64,000 bases of DNA from Pseudomonadota bacterium (GCA_021832305.1 JAKBLB010000001.1:1-64000); one strand, 5' to 3'. Shown: positions 9,182 through 20,262, counted from the stretch's first letter. Made by a program: numbers and translations. The notes: a model not told the origin generated them from the letters alone.

Positions 9182-12022
9182 TTATTCCGGGTTTCCGGAA
9201 AGGGAGAGATGCGGGCGAAGGTATTTTCCGGTCATGCTCTGTGGATCCTGTGCCACCATTTCCGGCGTACCTTGAGCCACGATTTTCCCGCCTCCATTCC
9301 CGCCCTCCGGGCCCATATCGACGATCCAGTCGGCAGTTTTGATGACGTCCAGATTATGCTCGATGACGATGACCGTATTACCCTGATCGCGCAGGCGATG
9401 CAGGACCTTGAGAAGCAGGTCGATGTCATGGAAATGCAAGCCGGTGGTGGGTTCATCCAGAATGAAGAGGGTGCGTCCTGTATCCCGCTTGGACAGTTCA
9501 AGCGACAGTTTGACGCGTTGGGCTTCTCCTCCCGACAGGGTAGTGGCGGCTTGTCCCAGGGTGATGTAGCCCAACCCCACGTCCAGAAGCGTCTTTAGTT
9601 TGCGCGCCAGGATCGGCACGGCATTGAAGAATTCATGGGCCTTTTCCACGGTCAATCCCAATATCTGGTGAATGTTCAGACTGCGGTAGTGGATGTCGAG
9701 GGTTTCGCGGTTATAACGTTTGCCATGGCAGATGTCACAAGGTACGAAGACATCCGGCAGAAAATGCATTTCCACCTTGATCAACCCATCGCCCTGACAG
9801 GCTTCGCACCGTCCTCCCTTGACGTTGAAAGAAAACCGCCCTGGCCCGTAGCCCCGTTCCCGGGATTGAGGCAATTCGGCAAATAATTCGCGGATAGGGG
9901 TGAACAGTCCGGTATAGGTGGCGGGGTTGGAGCGGGGGGTGCGACCGATGGGGCTTTGGTCTACGTTGATGACCTTGTCAAAAAAATCGAGCCCGACGAT
10001 TTCATCATGGGGTGCGGGGTCCTGGGCACTGCCATAGAAATGACGGGCTGCAGCGGCCTGCAGGGTATCGTTGATGAGTGTGGATTTGCCCGATCCGGAG
10101 ACACCGGTGATGCAAATCAGCAGGCCGACGGGTAGATGCACGGTCACATCCTGCAGGTTATTGCCTCGAGCCCCGCATAGGGTCAATTGGCGCGCCGGGT
10201 CGGGGGGATGGCGTTGAACCGGCAGGGGGATGGCGCGTTGTCCTGAAAGATACTGGCCCGTCAAGGAATCCGGGTATTTGAGAATGTCCGCCGGGGGGCC
10301 GGCAAAAATGACGTATCCACCATGTTCCCCTGCTCCGGGCCCCATGTCCACCACAAAATCCGCGCTCCGGATGGCATCTTCGTCATGCTCTACCACCAAC
10401 ACCGAATTTCCGAGGTCACGCAGGCGCTGCAAGGTTTCCAGAAGGCGCTGGTTATCCCGTTGATGCAATCCGATGGAGGGTTCATCCAGGACATACATGA
10501 CGCCCGTCAGTCCAGATCCGATCTGGGATGCCAGTCGGATTCGTTGAGCCTCTCCCCCGGACAGGGTATCGGCGGATCGGTCGAGTTGCAGATACTCCAG
10601 GCCGACATTGTTGAGAAACTGGAGACGTGCAATGATTTCCTTGAGAATTTTTTCGGCAATGGCCTGTTTTTGTCCGGTCAGTTGCATCCCCTGAAATACG
10701 GCTTCAGCCTGTTTGAGGGGCAGGGCATTGAGCGCTTGCAGGGTATGCCCGGCAACCCGTACAAAACGTGCTTCACGCCGCAGGCGCGCTCCCAGGCACT
10801 GAGGACAAGGTTTTTGAGCGCGTAGACGCGCCAGTTCTTCGCGCACCAAAGTGGAGTCGGTTTCCCGGTAGCGCCGCTCGAGACTGGGGATGATGCCTTC
10901 AAAGGGGGAGGCACGCTGGGTTTGAACGCCGCGCGCGCCCAAGGAATGGAAGGTGATTTTTTCTTTTCCCGAGCCATGCAGAAGTATTTCCTGAATGGCG
11001 GGGCTCAAGGTTTCATAAGCGTGTTCGAGGTCGAAATTGTAGTGGGCGGCCAGATCGCAGAGCATCTGAAAGTAGAATTGATTGCGCCGGTCCCAGCCCT
11101 TGATGGCCCCCGCTGCCAAGCTCAGGGAGGGAAAGGCCACGACCCGTTTGGGATCAAAGAAACTCACGGAACCCAGTCCGTCGCAATGTGGGCAAGCCCC
11201 CATGGGATTGTTGAAGGAGAACAGACGGGGTTCCAGTTCTGCCAGTCCGGCATTACAGACGGGGCAGGCAAAACGAGAGGAGAAGGTGAGTGTGGCCGCA
11301 CTGTCCATGTCCACGACCAAGGCTCGACCATCGGCGTGACGCAGGGCTGTTTCAAAGGATTCGGCCAGGCGTTGACGTGCATCCGTGCGGACCTTGAGGC
11401 GATCGACGACGATATCCAGACTGTGCTTGCGGTTTTTATCGAGGGAAGGGAGCGCATCGATGTCCAGAATTTCACCGTCCACGCGCAGACGCACAAACCC
11501 CTGAGCGCGCAGTTCATCGATGAGTTCTGTCTGCTGTCCCTTGCGCTCGGTCACCAGGGGCGCGAGGATCATGATTCTGGCTTCGGGGGGAAGCGCCAGC
11601 ACGGCATCCACCATCTGGGATACGGTCTGGGCAGCCAGGGGCAAGTCATGGTCGGGACAATGGGGCTCGCCTACCCGAGCGAAGAGTAAACGCAAGTAAT
11701 CGTGGATCTCGGTGACCGTTCCCACCGTGGAACGCGGGTTATGGCTGGTGGCTTTTTGCTCGATGGCAATGGCAGGGGAAAGACCCTCGATCAGGTCTAC
11801 ATCGGGTTTTTCCATCATCTGCAGGAACTGGCGCGCATAGGCCGAGAGGGACTCGACATAGCGTCGCTGGCCCTCTGCATAGAGCGTGTCAAAAGCCAGC
11901 GACGATTTGCCGGAGCCGGAAAGACCGGTGATGACCACCAACTGATGCTTGGGCAGGTCGAGGTCTATGTTCTTGAGGTTGTGGGTGCGAGCACCCCGGA
12001 TGCGTAACAGATCTTGTGTCAC
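9182..12022 (-). CDS. uvrA: Excinuclease ABC subunit A
   Basis: UvrA is the damage-sensing ATPase of nucleotide excision repair. The product is 946 residues starting from GTG at 12022 ([18 protein letters not shown]), the normal length. Two ABC ATPase halves are seen, with Walker A motifs [16 protein letters not shown] and [15 protein letters not shown], two LSGGEAQR signatures, and Cys pairs of the zinc modules (CPVC, CPHC, CEAC, CDIC). The frame stays open a further 94 codons upstream to 12304, but that part has no family similarity and would overlap the divergent MFS gene. Confidence 0.97.
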   Translation of the reverse strand: MTQDLLRIRGARTHNLKNIDLDLPKHQLVVITGLSGSGKSSLAFDTLYAEGQRRYVESLSAYARQFLQMMEKPDVDLIEGLSPAIAIEQKATSHNPRSTVGTVTEIHDYLRLLFARVGEPHCPDHDLPLAAQTVSQMVDAVLALPPEARIMILAPLVTERKGQQTELIDELRAQGFVRLRVDGEILDIDALPSLDKNRKHSLDIVVDRLKVRTDARQRLAESFETALRHADGRALVVDMDSAATLTFSSRFACPVCNAGLAELEPRLFSFNNPMGACPHCDGLGSVSFFDPKRVVAFPSLSLAAGAIKGWDRRNQFYFQMLCDLAAHYNFDLEHAYETLSPAIQEILLHGSGKEKITFHSLGARGVQTQRASPFEGIIPSLERRYRETDSTLVREELARLRAQKPCPQCLGARLRREARFVRVAGHTLQALNALPLKQAEAVFQGMQLTGQKQAIAEKILKEIIARLQFLNNVGLEYLQLDRSADTLSGGEAQRIRLASQIGSGLTGVMYVLDEPSIGLHQRDNQRLLETLQRLRDLGNSVLVVEHDEDAIRSADFVVDMGPGAGEHGGYVIFAGPPADILKYPDSLTGQYLSGQRAIPLPVQRHPPDPARQLTLCGARGNNLQDVTVHLPVGLLICITGVSGSGKSTLINDTLQAAAARHFYGSAQDPAPHDEIVGLDFFDKVINVDQSPIGRTPRSNPATYTGLFTPIRELFAELPQSRERGYGPGRFSFNVKGGRCEACQGDGLIKVEMHFLPDVFVPCDICHGKRYNRETLDIHYRSLNIHQILGLTVEKAHEFFNAVPILARKLKTLLDVGLGYITLGQAATTLSGGEAQRVKLSLELSKRDTGRTLFILDEPTTGLHFHDIDLLLKVLHRLRDQGNTVIVIEHNLDVIKTADWIVDMGPEGGNGGGKIVAQGTPEMVAQDPQSMTGKYLRPHLSLSGNPE

Positions 12023-12104
12023 AGTGGGCAGGTTCGATGATGAAAAGAAAAGAGGAGGTGTCTTCAGGGGGACACGGTGCAAATAGAGAACCCGTGCGCA
12101 GGAA

Positions 12105-12122
12105 TGTACACGCGCAAGTACA
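12105..12122. promoter_or_regulatory. Inverted repeat TGTAC-N8-GTACA in the uvrA/MFS divergent region
   Basis: A perfect 5-bp inverted repeat with an 8-bp spacer lies between uvrA (minus) and the MFS gene (plus), followed by a second related patch (TACGTGCAAG, 12125-12134). The N8 spacing is the same as in the LexA box CTGT-N8-ACAG, and uvrA is an SOS gene in many bacteria, so an operator is plausible. The half-site is not the classical one. Confidence 0.4.
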
Positions 12123-12178
12123 TATACGTGCAAGATGCTAATATACGCTAAGTTTTCCTTTTTTTCAGATAACCTTCC

Positions 12179-13357
12179 ATGAGAAAGAAATCTAATATGA
12201 CGCCTACGGAAAGGCGTGCCAGTCTGAGTTTGGCCAGTATTTTCGGCCTTCGGATGTTGGGCATGTTTATTATCCTGCCGGTTTTTGCCCTGTATGCCGT
12301 CCAATTACCCGGAGGGGGGAATAAAACCTTGGTGGGATTGGCTCTGGGTATTTATGGATTGACGCAGGCCCTGCTTCAGATCCCGCTGGGCTGGCTATCG
12401 GACCGGATTGGGCGCAAGCCGGTGATTATGGGGGGGTTATTGGTGTTTGCAATGGGCAGTTTCGTAGCGGCTGGCGCACATACCCTGGACGGCGTAATCG
12501 TGGGGCGGGCCATTCAGGGAGCGGGTGCCATTGCGGCCGCGTTGATTGCGCTGACGGCGGACTTGACCCGACCAGAAAACCGCACGCCCGCCATGGCCAT
12601 GATCGGGGTGACCATCGGACTGGCCTTTACGGCCTCCATGGCACTTTCGCCCATGCTCTATCCTGTGATAGGGGTTCCAGGATTGTTTGTTTTGACTGGG
12701 CTGCTGGCCCTCACGGCCATTGCGGTGACTCGCTGGATCGTACCCAACCCGCCGAGCTTGGTGGCGATGGATCGGGTCTCCTTTGGTGCCGTCCTGTCGA
12801 ATGTGGAACTGTTGCGGTTGAATCTGGGGATTTTTGTCCTCCATGCATCCCTGATGGCGACTTTTATGGTGGTGCCTGCTGCTCTGGTGCAAGGGGGTTT
12901 GGCTCAACCGGAACATTGGAAATTTTATATCCCGGTCATGATCATTTCATTCATCCTGATGGTTCCCCCTGTGGCCTTTGCCCATGGAAAGTGGCGCAAG
13001 CAGGTGTTTCTTGGGGCTTTGGTGGTGGTTCTGCTGTCTCATTTCCTGATGCATTTTGCACTGGGTAAAGTGTGGGGCACGGCCATTGCCCTGACCGTTT
13101 TTTTTACCGGGTTCAATGTGCTGGAGGCCAGTTTGCCTTCGCTGGTGACGCTGGTGGCTCCTCCCAACGCAAAGGGAACGGCCACTGGGGTATACAGCAC
13201 GACTCAGTTCCTTGGCACTTTTAGCGGTGCAACTTTTGCCGGTATGCTGACCCAGCATTTTGGCTCGGAAGTGGTTCCCTTCTTTACGGCAGGCATCACC
13301 TTTCTCTGGCTGGTGGTGGCTTGGCCCATGAACGTCAACAAGCCAGTGGTACCCTGA
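12179..13357 (+). CDS. MFS transporter (drug/metabolite:H+ antiporter type)
   Basis: The 392-residue protein has about twelve membrane spans and the MFS loop 2-3 signature [16 protein letters not shown] near residues 71-86, plus [20 protein letters not shown] (motif C-like region, residues about 109-128). It resembles the YajR-type efflux group that commonly sits between uvrA and ssb in betaproteobacteria. Start ATG 12179; ATG 12197 ([10 protein letters not shown]) is an alternative. Substrate is not predictable. Confidence 0.88.
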   Translation: MRKKSNMTPTERRASLSLASIFGLRMLGMFIILPVFALYAVQLPGGGNKTLVGLALGIYGLTQALLQIPLGWLSDRIGRKPVIMGGLLVFAMGSFVAAGAHTLDGVIVGRAIQGAGAIAAALIALTADLTRPENRTPAMAMIGVTIGLAFTASMALSPMLYPVIGVPGLFVLTGLLALTAIAVTRWIVPNPPSLVAMDRVSFGAVLSNVELLRLNLGIFVLHASLMATFMVVPAALVQGGLAQPEHWKFYIPVMIISFILMVPPVAFAHGKWRKQVFLGALVVVLLSHFLMHFALGKVWGTAIALTVFFTGFNVLEASLPSLVTLVAPPNAKGTATGVYSTTQFLGTFSGATFAGMLTQHFGSEVVPFFTAGITFLWLVVAWPMNVNKPVVP

Positions 13358-13371
13358 AGGAGGAGTTTTTG

Positions 13372-13854
13372 ATGGCATCGGTCAATAAAGTGATTTTGGT
13401 GGGAAATTTGGGGCGCGATCCAGAGGTCCGTTACCTGCCCGATGGCAGCGCCATTGCCAACATCAGTGTGGCCACGACGGATACGTGGAAAGATAAAGCC
13501 GGCACCAAGCAAGAAAAAACGGAATGGCATCGCGTGTCTTTCTTCGGTAAAACGGCCGAGATTGCGGCTCAGTACTTGAAGAAAGGCAGTCAGGTTTATC
13601 TGGAAGGGCGGATTCAGACACGCAAGTGGCAGGACAAGGAAACCGGGCAGGACCGCTATTCCACGGAAATCGTGGGCGACCGCATGCAAATGTTGGGCGG
13701 GCGCACGGGCGCTGGAGGCGATGTGGACTTCCCGTCGCAGGATTCCGGCGGGGAAGGGGGATTCGGAGGAGCACCCTCCACCGGCAAATCGGGGAGTAAG
13801 GGAGGAAGCAATGCCGGAGGATTTGATAACTTCCCCGATGATGTTCCGTTTTAA
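13372..13854 (+). CDS. ssb: Single-stranded DNA-binding protein
   Basis: SSB coats single-stranded DNA and recruits repair and replication proteins through its C-terminal tip. The 160-residue product has the OB-fold ([20 protein letters not shown] ... WHRVSFFGK), a Gly/Ser-rich linker and the acidic tip FPDDVPF. Start ATG 13372 follows GAAGGAGGAG. It is directly after the MFS gene (14 bases), and a terminator follows at 13891. Confidence 0.97.
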   Translation: MASVNKVILVGNLGRDPEVRYLPDGSAIANISVATTDTWKDKAGTKQEKTEWHRVSFFGKTAEIAAQYLKKGSQVYLEGRIQTRKWQDKETGQDRYSTEIVGDRMQMLGGRTGAGGDVDFPSQDSGGEGGFGGAPSTGKSGSKGGSNAGGFDNFPDDVPF

Positions 13855-13890
13855 CGCATACCTGCGACTTGTTGTGTAAAGTATCACCTT

Positions 13891-13917
13891 AGAGCCCCGT
13901 AATATCGGGGCTCTTTG
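13891..13917 (+). terminator. ssb terminator (first copy, inside the 301-bp repeat)
   Basis: AGAGCCCCG (13891-13899) pairs with CGGGGCTCT (13906-13914) around a TAATAT loop, with a short T run after it. An identical hairpin recurs at 27160-27186, because it lies at the left edge of the direct repeat. Confidence 0.85.
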
Positions 13918-14191
13918 CCATTATAGACACTATTCGCGGCTGGCCTACGGAAAAGCTGACATGGGAAGGTAGTTGCGAAGCAAGCAGGGACTCAAAGAAT
14001 ACGCAGACCTTCCGCGTATCGATCGGGAAAGGACGGAGGATGCTGGATGAGAGAAGATGCAGCGGTCAGCAGTTACGCCCCTTCGACGGCCCACAAATCA
14101 GCATACAACTCCGCCTGCTCGATGACCTTTTCCACAGCACCGGGTTGCTTGTCCGGGGGGTATTTGTATTTGGTCAGTAGCACTTTGACCA
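13891..14191. repeat. 301-bp direct repeat, left copy
   Basis: The segment from the ssb terminator through the intergenic spacer into the last 119 bases of hsdR is repeated at 27160-27460 in the same orientation. I count two mismatches, both T to C, near the hsdR end. The two copies bracket 13 kb of accessory DNA. Confidence 0.95.
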
Positions 14192-17100
14192 GTAGCCGCA
14201 TCCGGGCGCGAGCGGTTTCCCGCTTCTGCCAGTCTATGGTGGCCGACTTTCGGAGTTTGTCGGTCAATTCATGCGCCAATGCCTTGAGGATCGGGTCGCC
14301 CATTTCCCGCACGGCGCTCTCGTTCTCACGCAACGCTTCGTAAAAGGCGAATTCATCTTCCGTCATATCGGCTGGCGGTTTGTCCGCAGCAATTTCACGG
14401 GCGAGTTTGATCAACTCTTCGATCACCTGCGCCGAGGTCAGGCCCCGGTTTGTATATTTCCGGATCGCTTCCGTCAATTTCTTGCTGAATTTCTGGGCCT
14501 GGGTCGTATTGCGCCGACTTCTGGCCTGAATCTCGTCATCGATGAGACGTTGGAGCAATTCGGCAGCCAGATTCTTCTGGGGAATCTCTCCTAATTTCTT
14601 GAGGAAGACTTCATCCAGTACGCTGATATCGGGCCTTTCAACACCCAAGGTCTTGTAGAGGTCGGTCACGCCATTGACCAGAACTCCCTTGGCCACGATC
14701 TGCCGCATGGCCGCTTCCTTCTCGATCCTGCTCTTGCCTGCTCCGACACTGGTAAATTTTACGAGTCCCGCCTTCAACGCCTGATGGAAGGCAATCTCAT
14801 TGCGCAATGCCAATGCCTCCCGATGCGTTCCCGCCAATGCCTGCGCTTTGGACAGTTTGGTGACCTGATCCAGGAACCGTTTGACCCCTGGTGGCTTCCC
14901 GTCTTCTCCTGCCGTATCGGGCTTCTGGTTGAGTTTGACGAGGTGGTTCATGGCGACCGGCAATGCCGCCAAGGCTCGTTTCGCATCAGTGGCAACCCCC
15001 GTCAGATCCACGCCATGCAGCATGTCACGGACGATGGATAGGGTTTCCTTGAGGATGTTCAACGCTTCTTCGATGAATTCCACCGGTTCACCACGGTCAT
15101 CACCCCCACGAGCGCGGGTGTATTGGGCGATGGCTGCTTTCAGTTCCTCGCCGATGCCGATGTAATCCACCACCAGGCCACCTGGCTTGTCTTTCCAGAC
15201 GCGGTTTACGCGGGCTACCGCCTGCATCAGCCCCTGACCTCGCATGGGCTTGTCTACGTACAGCGTGTGCAGGCAAGGAGCATCGAAGCCGGTCAGCCAC
15301 ATGTCGCGCACTATCACCAACTTCAATGGATCGTCCGGGTCCTTGATGCGTTTTTCCAGCAACTTCTTTTCCTGCGGAGAGGTCGCGTGCGCACGCAAGG
15401 CATGGGGATCGGAGGCTGGGCTGGTCATTACCACCTTGATGACGCCTTGATCGATTTCTTTGGCGTGCCAGTCCGGGCGGCGCTTGATAATCTCGTCGTA
15501 AAGTGCCACAGCAGCCTTGCGACTGATAGCCACGACCATTCCCTTGCCTTCGATGGCTTCCAGACGTTCGTCCCAATGCGTCACCAGATCATCAGCCAGT
15601 TTTTCCAGGCGACCATCGGCCATGGCGATGGACTCCAGGCGAGCCAATGCCGAAATGGTCCGGCTGTTCTGTTCTTCCGGATCATCTTCCAGCAGGTCTT
15701 CCAGTTCTTCGTCCAGAGAATCCAGTTCAACCTGGTTGACGGCCAGATCGATGATCCGCTGTTCGTAGTGGATGGGGACCGTGGTGCCGTCCTTCTGCGA
15801 TGCCAGAACATCGTAGATGTCCACATAGGTACCGAATACCGCCTCGGTGTCGCGGTCGTTCTCGGAAATTGGTGTCCCCGTCAACCCCAGGTACAGCGCA
15901 TTGGGTAGCGCATCGTGCATGTACTTGGCCAAGCCATAGCGATACTTCTCGCCCTTCTTGTCGAGGTCGCTCTTGAAGCCATACTGGGTACGGTGGGCTT
16001 CATCGCAGATGACGATGATGTTGGAACGGCTGGACAGTTGCTCCACCGTATCCATCCCTTTTTCCGGGGAAAATTTCTGAATGGTGGTGAAAAAGATTCC
16101 ACCCGCCACCTGCTCGGATAGAAGTTTCTTCAATTCCTGTCGATCTGTGGCCTGGATGGGTGTTGTGCGCAGCGGGATACGACAAGCCGCGAAGGTCTCG
16201 AATAGTTGCCCATCCAGATCCTTGCGGTCAGTGACCACCACCACGGTGGGGTTCTCCAGTTCGATGCGTTCGCGTAGCATGCCGACATAGAACACGGCCA
16301 ACAGGCTTTTGCCGGAACCCTGGGTGAACCACATCACGCCCCCCTTGCCATCGCGGCGGTGCTGAATTGAGTCCAATGCCCGATCCACGCCTTTCAGGAC
16401 GCCGTGGTACTGGTGATACCCGGCGATGACCTTGAATATTCCCGCGCCGCCGGTCTGGTAGGCGACGAAATGGCGAAAGTAGGTCAAAAAAGTTTGCTTG
16501 GCGAACAATCCCTTCACCAGCACTTCAAGTTCCAGATGTTGTTCGGGGGCAACAACGCCATCCGCAACTCGCCAGGGCATAAACCGTTCCTGGTCAGCTG
16601 AGATCGACCCCATGCGTGCCACGGTGCCATCCGAAATCACGCAAACGACATTTGGCTCAAAAAGTTGTGGAATCTCGTTCCTGTAATTACCGATCTGGTT
16701 GAAGGCCGAGAACACATCTGCCTTTTCGTCGGCGGGGTTCTTCAGTTCGATGACCGCAAGGGGCAGACCATTGACGAAGGCCACCATGTCCGGGCGCACG
16801 GTCTTGGTGCCCTTGACGGTGAATTGATTGACGATCAACCAGTCGTTACGGGAAATGTCCATCCAGTCAAACACCGCGACGAACGCCTGGCGGCGGTGAC
16901 CGTCTTCCTCAATGTCCACCGGGATGCCGTCACGCAACCACACATACAAGTCGCGGTTGGCTTCGATAAGGGATTGTCCAGCGAATTGGCGAACCCGCTT
17001 TTCCGCATCGTCGATGGCACTGACTGGGAGGTCAGGGTTCAGGTTTTCCAAAGCGGCGCGGAAACGCGGCACCAGAACCACCTCGTTGTAATGCATCCGT

Positions 17101-17210
17101 TCCGGTGCAAAGCCACCGGGAGAAAGGGTTTCGCCGTGGGAGTATTCCCAGCCCAGTTCGCGGAACCAATCAATGCAGGCTTGTTCGAGGTCGTTTTCGG
17201 TGATGGACAT
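14073..17210 (-). CDS. hsdR: Type I restriction enzyme, R subunit (HsdR)
   Basis: HsdR is the translocase and nuclease subunit of a type I restriction complex. The 1045-residue protein has the N-terminal PD-(D/E)xK nuclease (RPD with D141, and E155-x-K157 in AVIELKN), then the SF2 motor: Walker A GSGKS at 298-302, DEAH at 403-406, and LGLTGTPIS near 430. A helical C-terminal region ends WAVEGA. It is the last gene of the operon, nine bases after the DUF262 gene. The last 119 bases lie inside the 301-bp direct repeat. It looks intact. Confidence 0.96.
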   Translation of the reverse strand: MSITENDLEQACIDWFRELGWEYSHGETLSPGGFAPERMHYNEVVLVPRFRAALENLNPDLPVSAIDDAEKRVRQFAGQSLIEANRDLYVWLRDGIPVDIEEDGHRRQAFVAVFDWMDISRNDWLIVNQFTVKGTKTVRPDMVAFVNGLPLAVIELKNPADEKADVFSAFNQIGNYRNEIPQLFEPNVVCVISDGTVARMGSISADQERFMPWRVADGVVAPEQHLELEVLVKGLFAKQTFLTYFRHFVAYQTGGAGIFKVIAGYHQYHGVLKGVDRALDSIQHRRDGKGGVMWFTQGSGKSLLAVFYVGMLRERIELENPTVVVVTDRKDLDGQLFETFAACRIPLRTTPIQATDRQELKKLLSEQVAGGIFFTTIQKFSPEKGMDTVEQLSSRSNIIVICDEAHRTQYGFKSDLDKKGEKYRYGLAKYMHDALPNALYLGLTGTPISENDRDTEAVFGTYVDIYDVLASQKDGTTVPIHYEQRIIDLAVNQVELDSLDEELEDLLEDDPEEQNSRTISALARLESIAMADGRLEKLADDLVTHWDERLEAIEGKGMVVAISRKAAVALYDEIIKRRPDWHAKEIDQGVIKVVMTSPASDPHALRAHATSPQEKKLLEKRIKDPDDPLKLVIVRDMWLTGFDAPCLHTLYVDKPMRGQGLMQAVARVNRVWKDKPGGLVVDYIGIGEELKAAIAQYTRARGGDDRGEPVEFIEEALNILKETLSIVRDMLHGVDLTGVATDAKRALAALPVAMNHLVKLNQKPDTAGEDGKPPGVKRFLDQVTKLSKAQALAGTHREALALRNEIAFHQALKAGLVKFTSVGAGKSRIEKEAAMRQIVAKGVLVNGVTDLYKTLGVERPDISVLDEVFLKKLGEIPQKNLAAELLQRLIDDEIQARSRRNTTQAQKFSKKLTEAIRKYTNRGLTSAQVIEELIKLAREIAADKPPADMTEDEFAFYEALRENESAVREMGDPILKALAHELTDKLRKSATIDWQKRETARARMRLLVKVLLTKYKYPPDKQPGAVEKVIEQAELYADLWAVEGA

Positions 17211-17219
17211 GGGAAGCCT

Positions 17220-18986
17220 CTATTTCAGCGACTCAAAGCCGCGCCGGATGATTGCCGCCATGAGCTTTCGTCGTTCGATCAGGAAATCCGGGTAATTCAT
17301 GCTCTCCCAGTTGTCCGACAGGGCATGCATCTCGTGCATACGCCGCCATTCATCAGGGGTGAACCGGGTGCGAATCTTCGGCACGTACTGGCTGGGCGGA
17401 TCATCGCTAATGTCGATGTTGTCCGGCCACTCGATCAACGCGAAATTGGCCTGCTGGTTGATCAGCTTCAGATCCTCGCTGACGTTCTTGGCGAGCCACG
17501 CCTTCGGAAATAGATGGTGCCGCTCCAAAGACTTCTTCGTCGTCTTGAGTGACGGATCGAGCAGTTCGGGCACCTTCTTGTGCGAGAACAGAACGGGCGC
17601 CGAGAGCTTGTTCTGCGCAGCAATGTAAGCAAACAATTCCGGGTTCCGCGCAGAGGAGCTATCCAGGTCTGCCGGCAAGGTGATCATCCAGTAGTCGTTG
17701 GTCAGTTCCGATGCCATGACGCCATCGAGCGTGACCACGAACTCGGCGGCGGTCTTGATACCCTTCAACCGGTTCAAATCCCCATCCATGACCGATTCCG
17801 GGGAGTTCGTATACCGCCCCTTCAAGGTAGAGAAGAAGAACCAGCGCCCGATCAGTTTTTGCAGCGCATGTTCCTGCACCTTGAAGAGGTTTCGACCGAT
17901 TAGGTAGAAGGCGTAACCATAAAGCAGCGCGCTCTGCGACGAAACCATCTCCCCGCTGCGAAAGCCGGCGCCGATCAGCGCGCTTAGGAATTGATGCCAA
18001 GCGGTGATGTTCAACACCTCCGCCTGCGCCGCCTGCAATACCTTGAACTGGGACTCTCGCTTCTCGGCGGAAAACACCCCGGTATCCATGTCCTTTCCGC
18101 GCAACACCTGATAAACACTTTTCAGGCGTCCGCGTTCGAAGCCATAGGCGATCGACACCCGAAGCAACTGGTCAGGGTCGGGCTGAATGAAATAATTGAA
18201 CGGCGACGGGCAATCGCTTGCCGTGGGCACCAGGCGCGAGCGCCGGCAGAAGTCTTCGAGCGCCTTTCGGCCCTCGTCCCAGAAAACCGACAACAGCGTC
18301 AGGATAAAGTCGGTCTGATTAAGCTTGACGCCCTCACTATTGATTCGCACGAAGATGTCGGCAACCTGCTCCTCATCGACGGAGGGCGCGATTTCCAGTG
18401 CCGTGAAGGGAAACTTTTGGAGGTCGAAAAGCCGGTCGAGGTTGTGCGCGATGGCCTCTTCCTGTTCCTCGCTCAACTCCTCCTTTTGAGTCAATCGGTC
18501 CAAGAAGTCGTTGACGATTTTCCGGCTGGACTTTTTCGATACCCAGATGTCCGAGATGTTGGGCATCCATTCCGCGTCACGGCGTATGGCGGCATCGGCC
18601 ACCTCGAATTTTCCATCACGAGGCCGGAAAGCAATCTCGATCTGTCTTTCCTTGTAGTCATCATCGAAAACCTTCTTGCCACGGAAGACCGCGTACAAGG
18701 AAGTCAGGCGCTGTTGCCCGTCCACGATCAATCGGGCAGGCACCTTGTGTGCCTTGTCGGCCGTGCCGATCTGCTTCGCCCCGGCAATAGCCTGGTTTTC
18801 CCAGAACAACAGGTAACCGACAGGGAAGCCGCGATACATCGAATCCAGCAGGTCGCGCACCTTGGCGTTGGACCAGACGAACGGACGCTGGATGTCAGGC
18901 AGGCCGATGTCGCCGATGTCGATGTAATGCAGCAGGCCGTCAAGATCGTAATCGACGCGTTTGAAGCAGGTTTTGAGTTCGCTCAT
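17220..18986 (-). CDS. DUF262 / HNH (DUF1524-like) nuclease, GmrSD-like
   Basis: The 588-residue protein has an N-terminal DUF262 (ParB/Srx-like) domain with IQRPFVWS at 32-39 and the NTP-binding motif DGQQR at 89-93, the same architecture as GmrS/GmrD and BrxU-type modification-dependent defence enzymes. The C-terminus has an HNH-like segment, ERHHLFPKAWL at about 488-498, then NQQANFALIEW. Key His and Asn residues are in place, so it looks active. It lies inside the hsd operon, 16 bases after hsdS and 9 before hsdR, with an AGGGAGAT binding site. It likely gives protection against phage with modified DNA, which type I enzymes cannot cut; this is inference. Confidence 0.88.
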   Translation of the reverse strand: MSELKTCFKRVDYDLDGLLHYIDIGDIGLPDIQRPFVWSNAKVRDLLDSMYRGFPVGYLLFWENQAIAGAKQIGTADKAHKVPARLIVDGQQRLTSLYAVFRGKKVFDDDYKERQIEIAFRPRDGKFEVADAAIRRDAEWMPNISDIWVSKKSSRKIVNDFLDRLTQKEELSEEQEEAIAHNLDRLFDLQKFPFTALEIAPSVDEEQVADIFVRINSEGVKLNQTDFILTLLSVFWDEGRKALEDFCRRSRLVPTASDCPSPFNYFIQPDPDQLLRVSIAYGFERGRLKSVYQVLRGKDMDTGVFSAEKRESQFKVLQAAQAEVLNITAWHQFLSALIGAGFRSGEMVSSQSALLYGYAFYLIGRNLFKVQEHALQKLIGRWFFFSTLKGRYTNSPESVMDGDLNRLKGIKTAAEFVVTLDGVMASELTNDYWMITLPADLDSSSARNPELFAYIAAQNKLSAPVLFSHKKVPELLDPSLKTTKKSLERHHLFPKAWLAKNVSEDLKLINQQANFALIEWPDNIDISDDPPSQYVPKIRTRFTPDEWRRMHEMHALSDNWESMNYPDFLIERRKLMAAIIRRGFESLK

Positions 18987-19002
18987 TGTTTTTATCTCCC
19001 TG

Positions 19003-20262
19003 TCACATCATGACTTCGGCAATGGCTTCCTCGGCCTCGGATACACGCAGCTTGCCAGAAATTAGGCGAGGGAGGAGGAGGTCGCGGAGCTGTGTCAGAA
19101 CATCATTTTCATCCCGGAGCAGTCGTAGATTCTCGCGCAGCACACCTGCGAAAGAATCCCAAGCAGCTAACATATCCGGTGGAGGGATAACTATGGTCTG
19201 CCGATAAGCATTATCTCGATTTAACCCTGGTACCGCAGCATCTGTGTTTAGCACTTCCAACCCAAGGCCAAGCATTGCGTAATAGCAGAAAGTAAGGGGA
19301 GCAGTCTTTGTCGTTACAAAAAATGTCGTATCTATCGGATAAGACGGTCGATCTTCCCAGTAGAGAGTTCCAACTGAACCTTTGCGCCCCACGATTACCG
19401 TTGGATGTTCGACGAGAGCTTCGTCATGCCAGCCAGTAATCCCTCCGCTGCCATAAACCGGCACTTTTCCATCACATCTTTCAGTGGCCTTAAGTGCTTT
19501 CCCGTACTTCAGTTCAACCAGATCAGACAACCGCCCATCGCTCCACCCCTCCGGAATCTCCCCCAACTCGCTTTCCACGAACCGATCCGGGAACAGGGCC
19601 GCGATGTCGTCGGCGAGACCGGGTGGCTTTTCCCCTGCCGCCTTGGCGCGTACCGGGTCGAAGTCCACGAACCAGGACTTGAACAGCCGCCGGGCGATGG
19701 CTTCCAGGTTGGCGGCAAGAGCGCGGTTGTGGTCGATGCGGTCGTCGAGGGCTGACAACAAATTCGCTATTTCCTTCTGATACTCCAATGGTGGAAATGC
19801 AAATTCAACTGCCTTTAACTGCTGACTACTGAGATTTTGTTGGGCGGCCCCTGTGGCCAGTCCGGCGAGGTTGCTTCTATTTCCCAGCAGACAGTAATAA
19901 AGGAACCGATAGTCGGTTACTTTCGGGTCACAGATAAATGCACAACATGCTTGGTTACAAGTTGACTCCTTACCTAAGATGCCGAGTTTCCCGACGGTTG
20001 CACCATACATGGCCAGCAGCACAGTATCCTTTGGTAACAGTTTTGCCGATGAATTATTGAGCCCCTGCAAAGATATTTTTTCATCAGTATCGAAGATTTT
20101 GCGATCCAGTAACTCCTGAGTCTTCACCCAATTAATATCTCCCCCGTAGTATTTTTCCTCACGCCTACTCGGGGTTCCGCCGCTAGTTATACGGCTACAC
20201 ACACTTTCCATAGGTCTGTACTGCCAAAGAAAGGGAAGCCCGTCGGGCAACTCAAACCGCAT
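19003..20262 (-). CDS. hsdS: Type I restriction enzyme, specificity subunit (HsdS)
   Basis: HsdS chooses the bipartite DNA target for methylation and cleavage. The 419-residue protein has two target-recognition domains (about 1-150 and 225-375), each followed by a conserved helical spacer: ALDDRIDHNRALAANLEAIA near 190, and LLRDENDVLTQLRDLLLPRL near the C-terminus. ATG 20262 is chosen because it overlaps the hsdM stop (20252-20254). Upstream TTG 20277 is also in frame. The central part of the TRD DNA is somewhat more AT-rich than its neighbours, as usual for swapped TRDs. Confidence 0.95.
   Translation of the reverse strand: MRFELPDGLPFLWQYRPMESVCSRITSGGTPSRREEKYYGGDINWVKTQELLDRKIFDTDEKISLQGLNNSSAKLLPKDTVLLAMYGATVGKLGILGKESTCNQACCAFICDPKVTDYRFLYYCLLGNRSNLAGLATGAAQQNLSSQQLKAVEFAFPPLEYQKEIANLLSALDDRIDHNRALAANLEAIARRLFKSWFVDFDPVRAKAAGEKPPGLADDIAALFPDRFVESELGEIPEGWSDGRLSDLVELKYGKALKATERCDGKVPVYGSGGITGWHDEALVEHPTVIVGRKGSVGTLYWEDRPSYPIDTTFFVTTKTAPLTFCYYAMLGLGLEVLNTDAAVPGLNRDNAYRQTIVIPPPDMLAAWDSFAGVLRENLRLLRDENDVLTQLRDLLLPRLISGKLRVSEAEEAIAEVMM

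Noticed and set aside
12023-12304. A 94-codon N-terminal extension of uvrA
   Set aside because: It has no UvrA similarity, overlaps the divergent MFS gene, and the GTG at 12022 gives the normal family start.
18986-20262. Inverted partial hsdS copy for recombinase-driven switching
   Set aside because: I looked for a reverse-orientation TRD or spacer-helix coding segment near the operon and saw none; the only second hsdS piece (28189-28356) is in the same orientation and is a short remnant.
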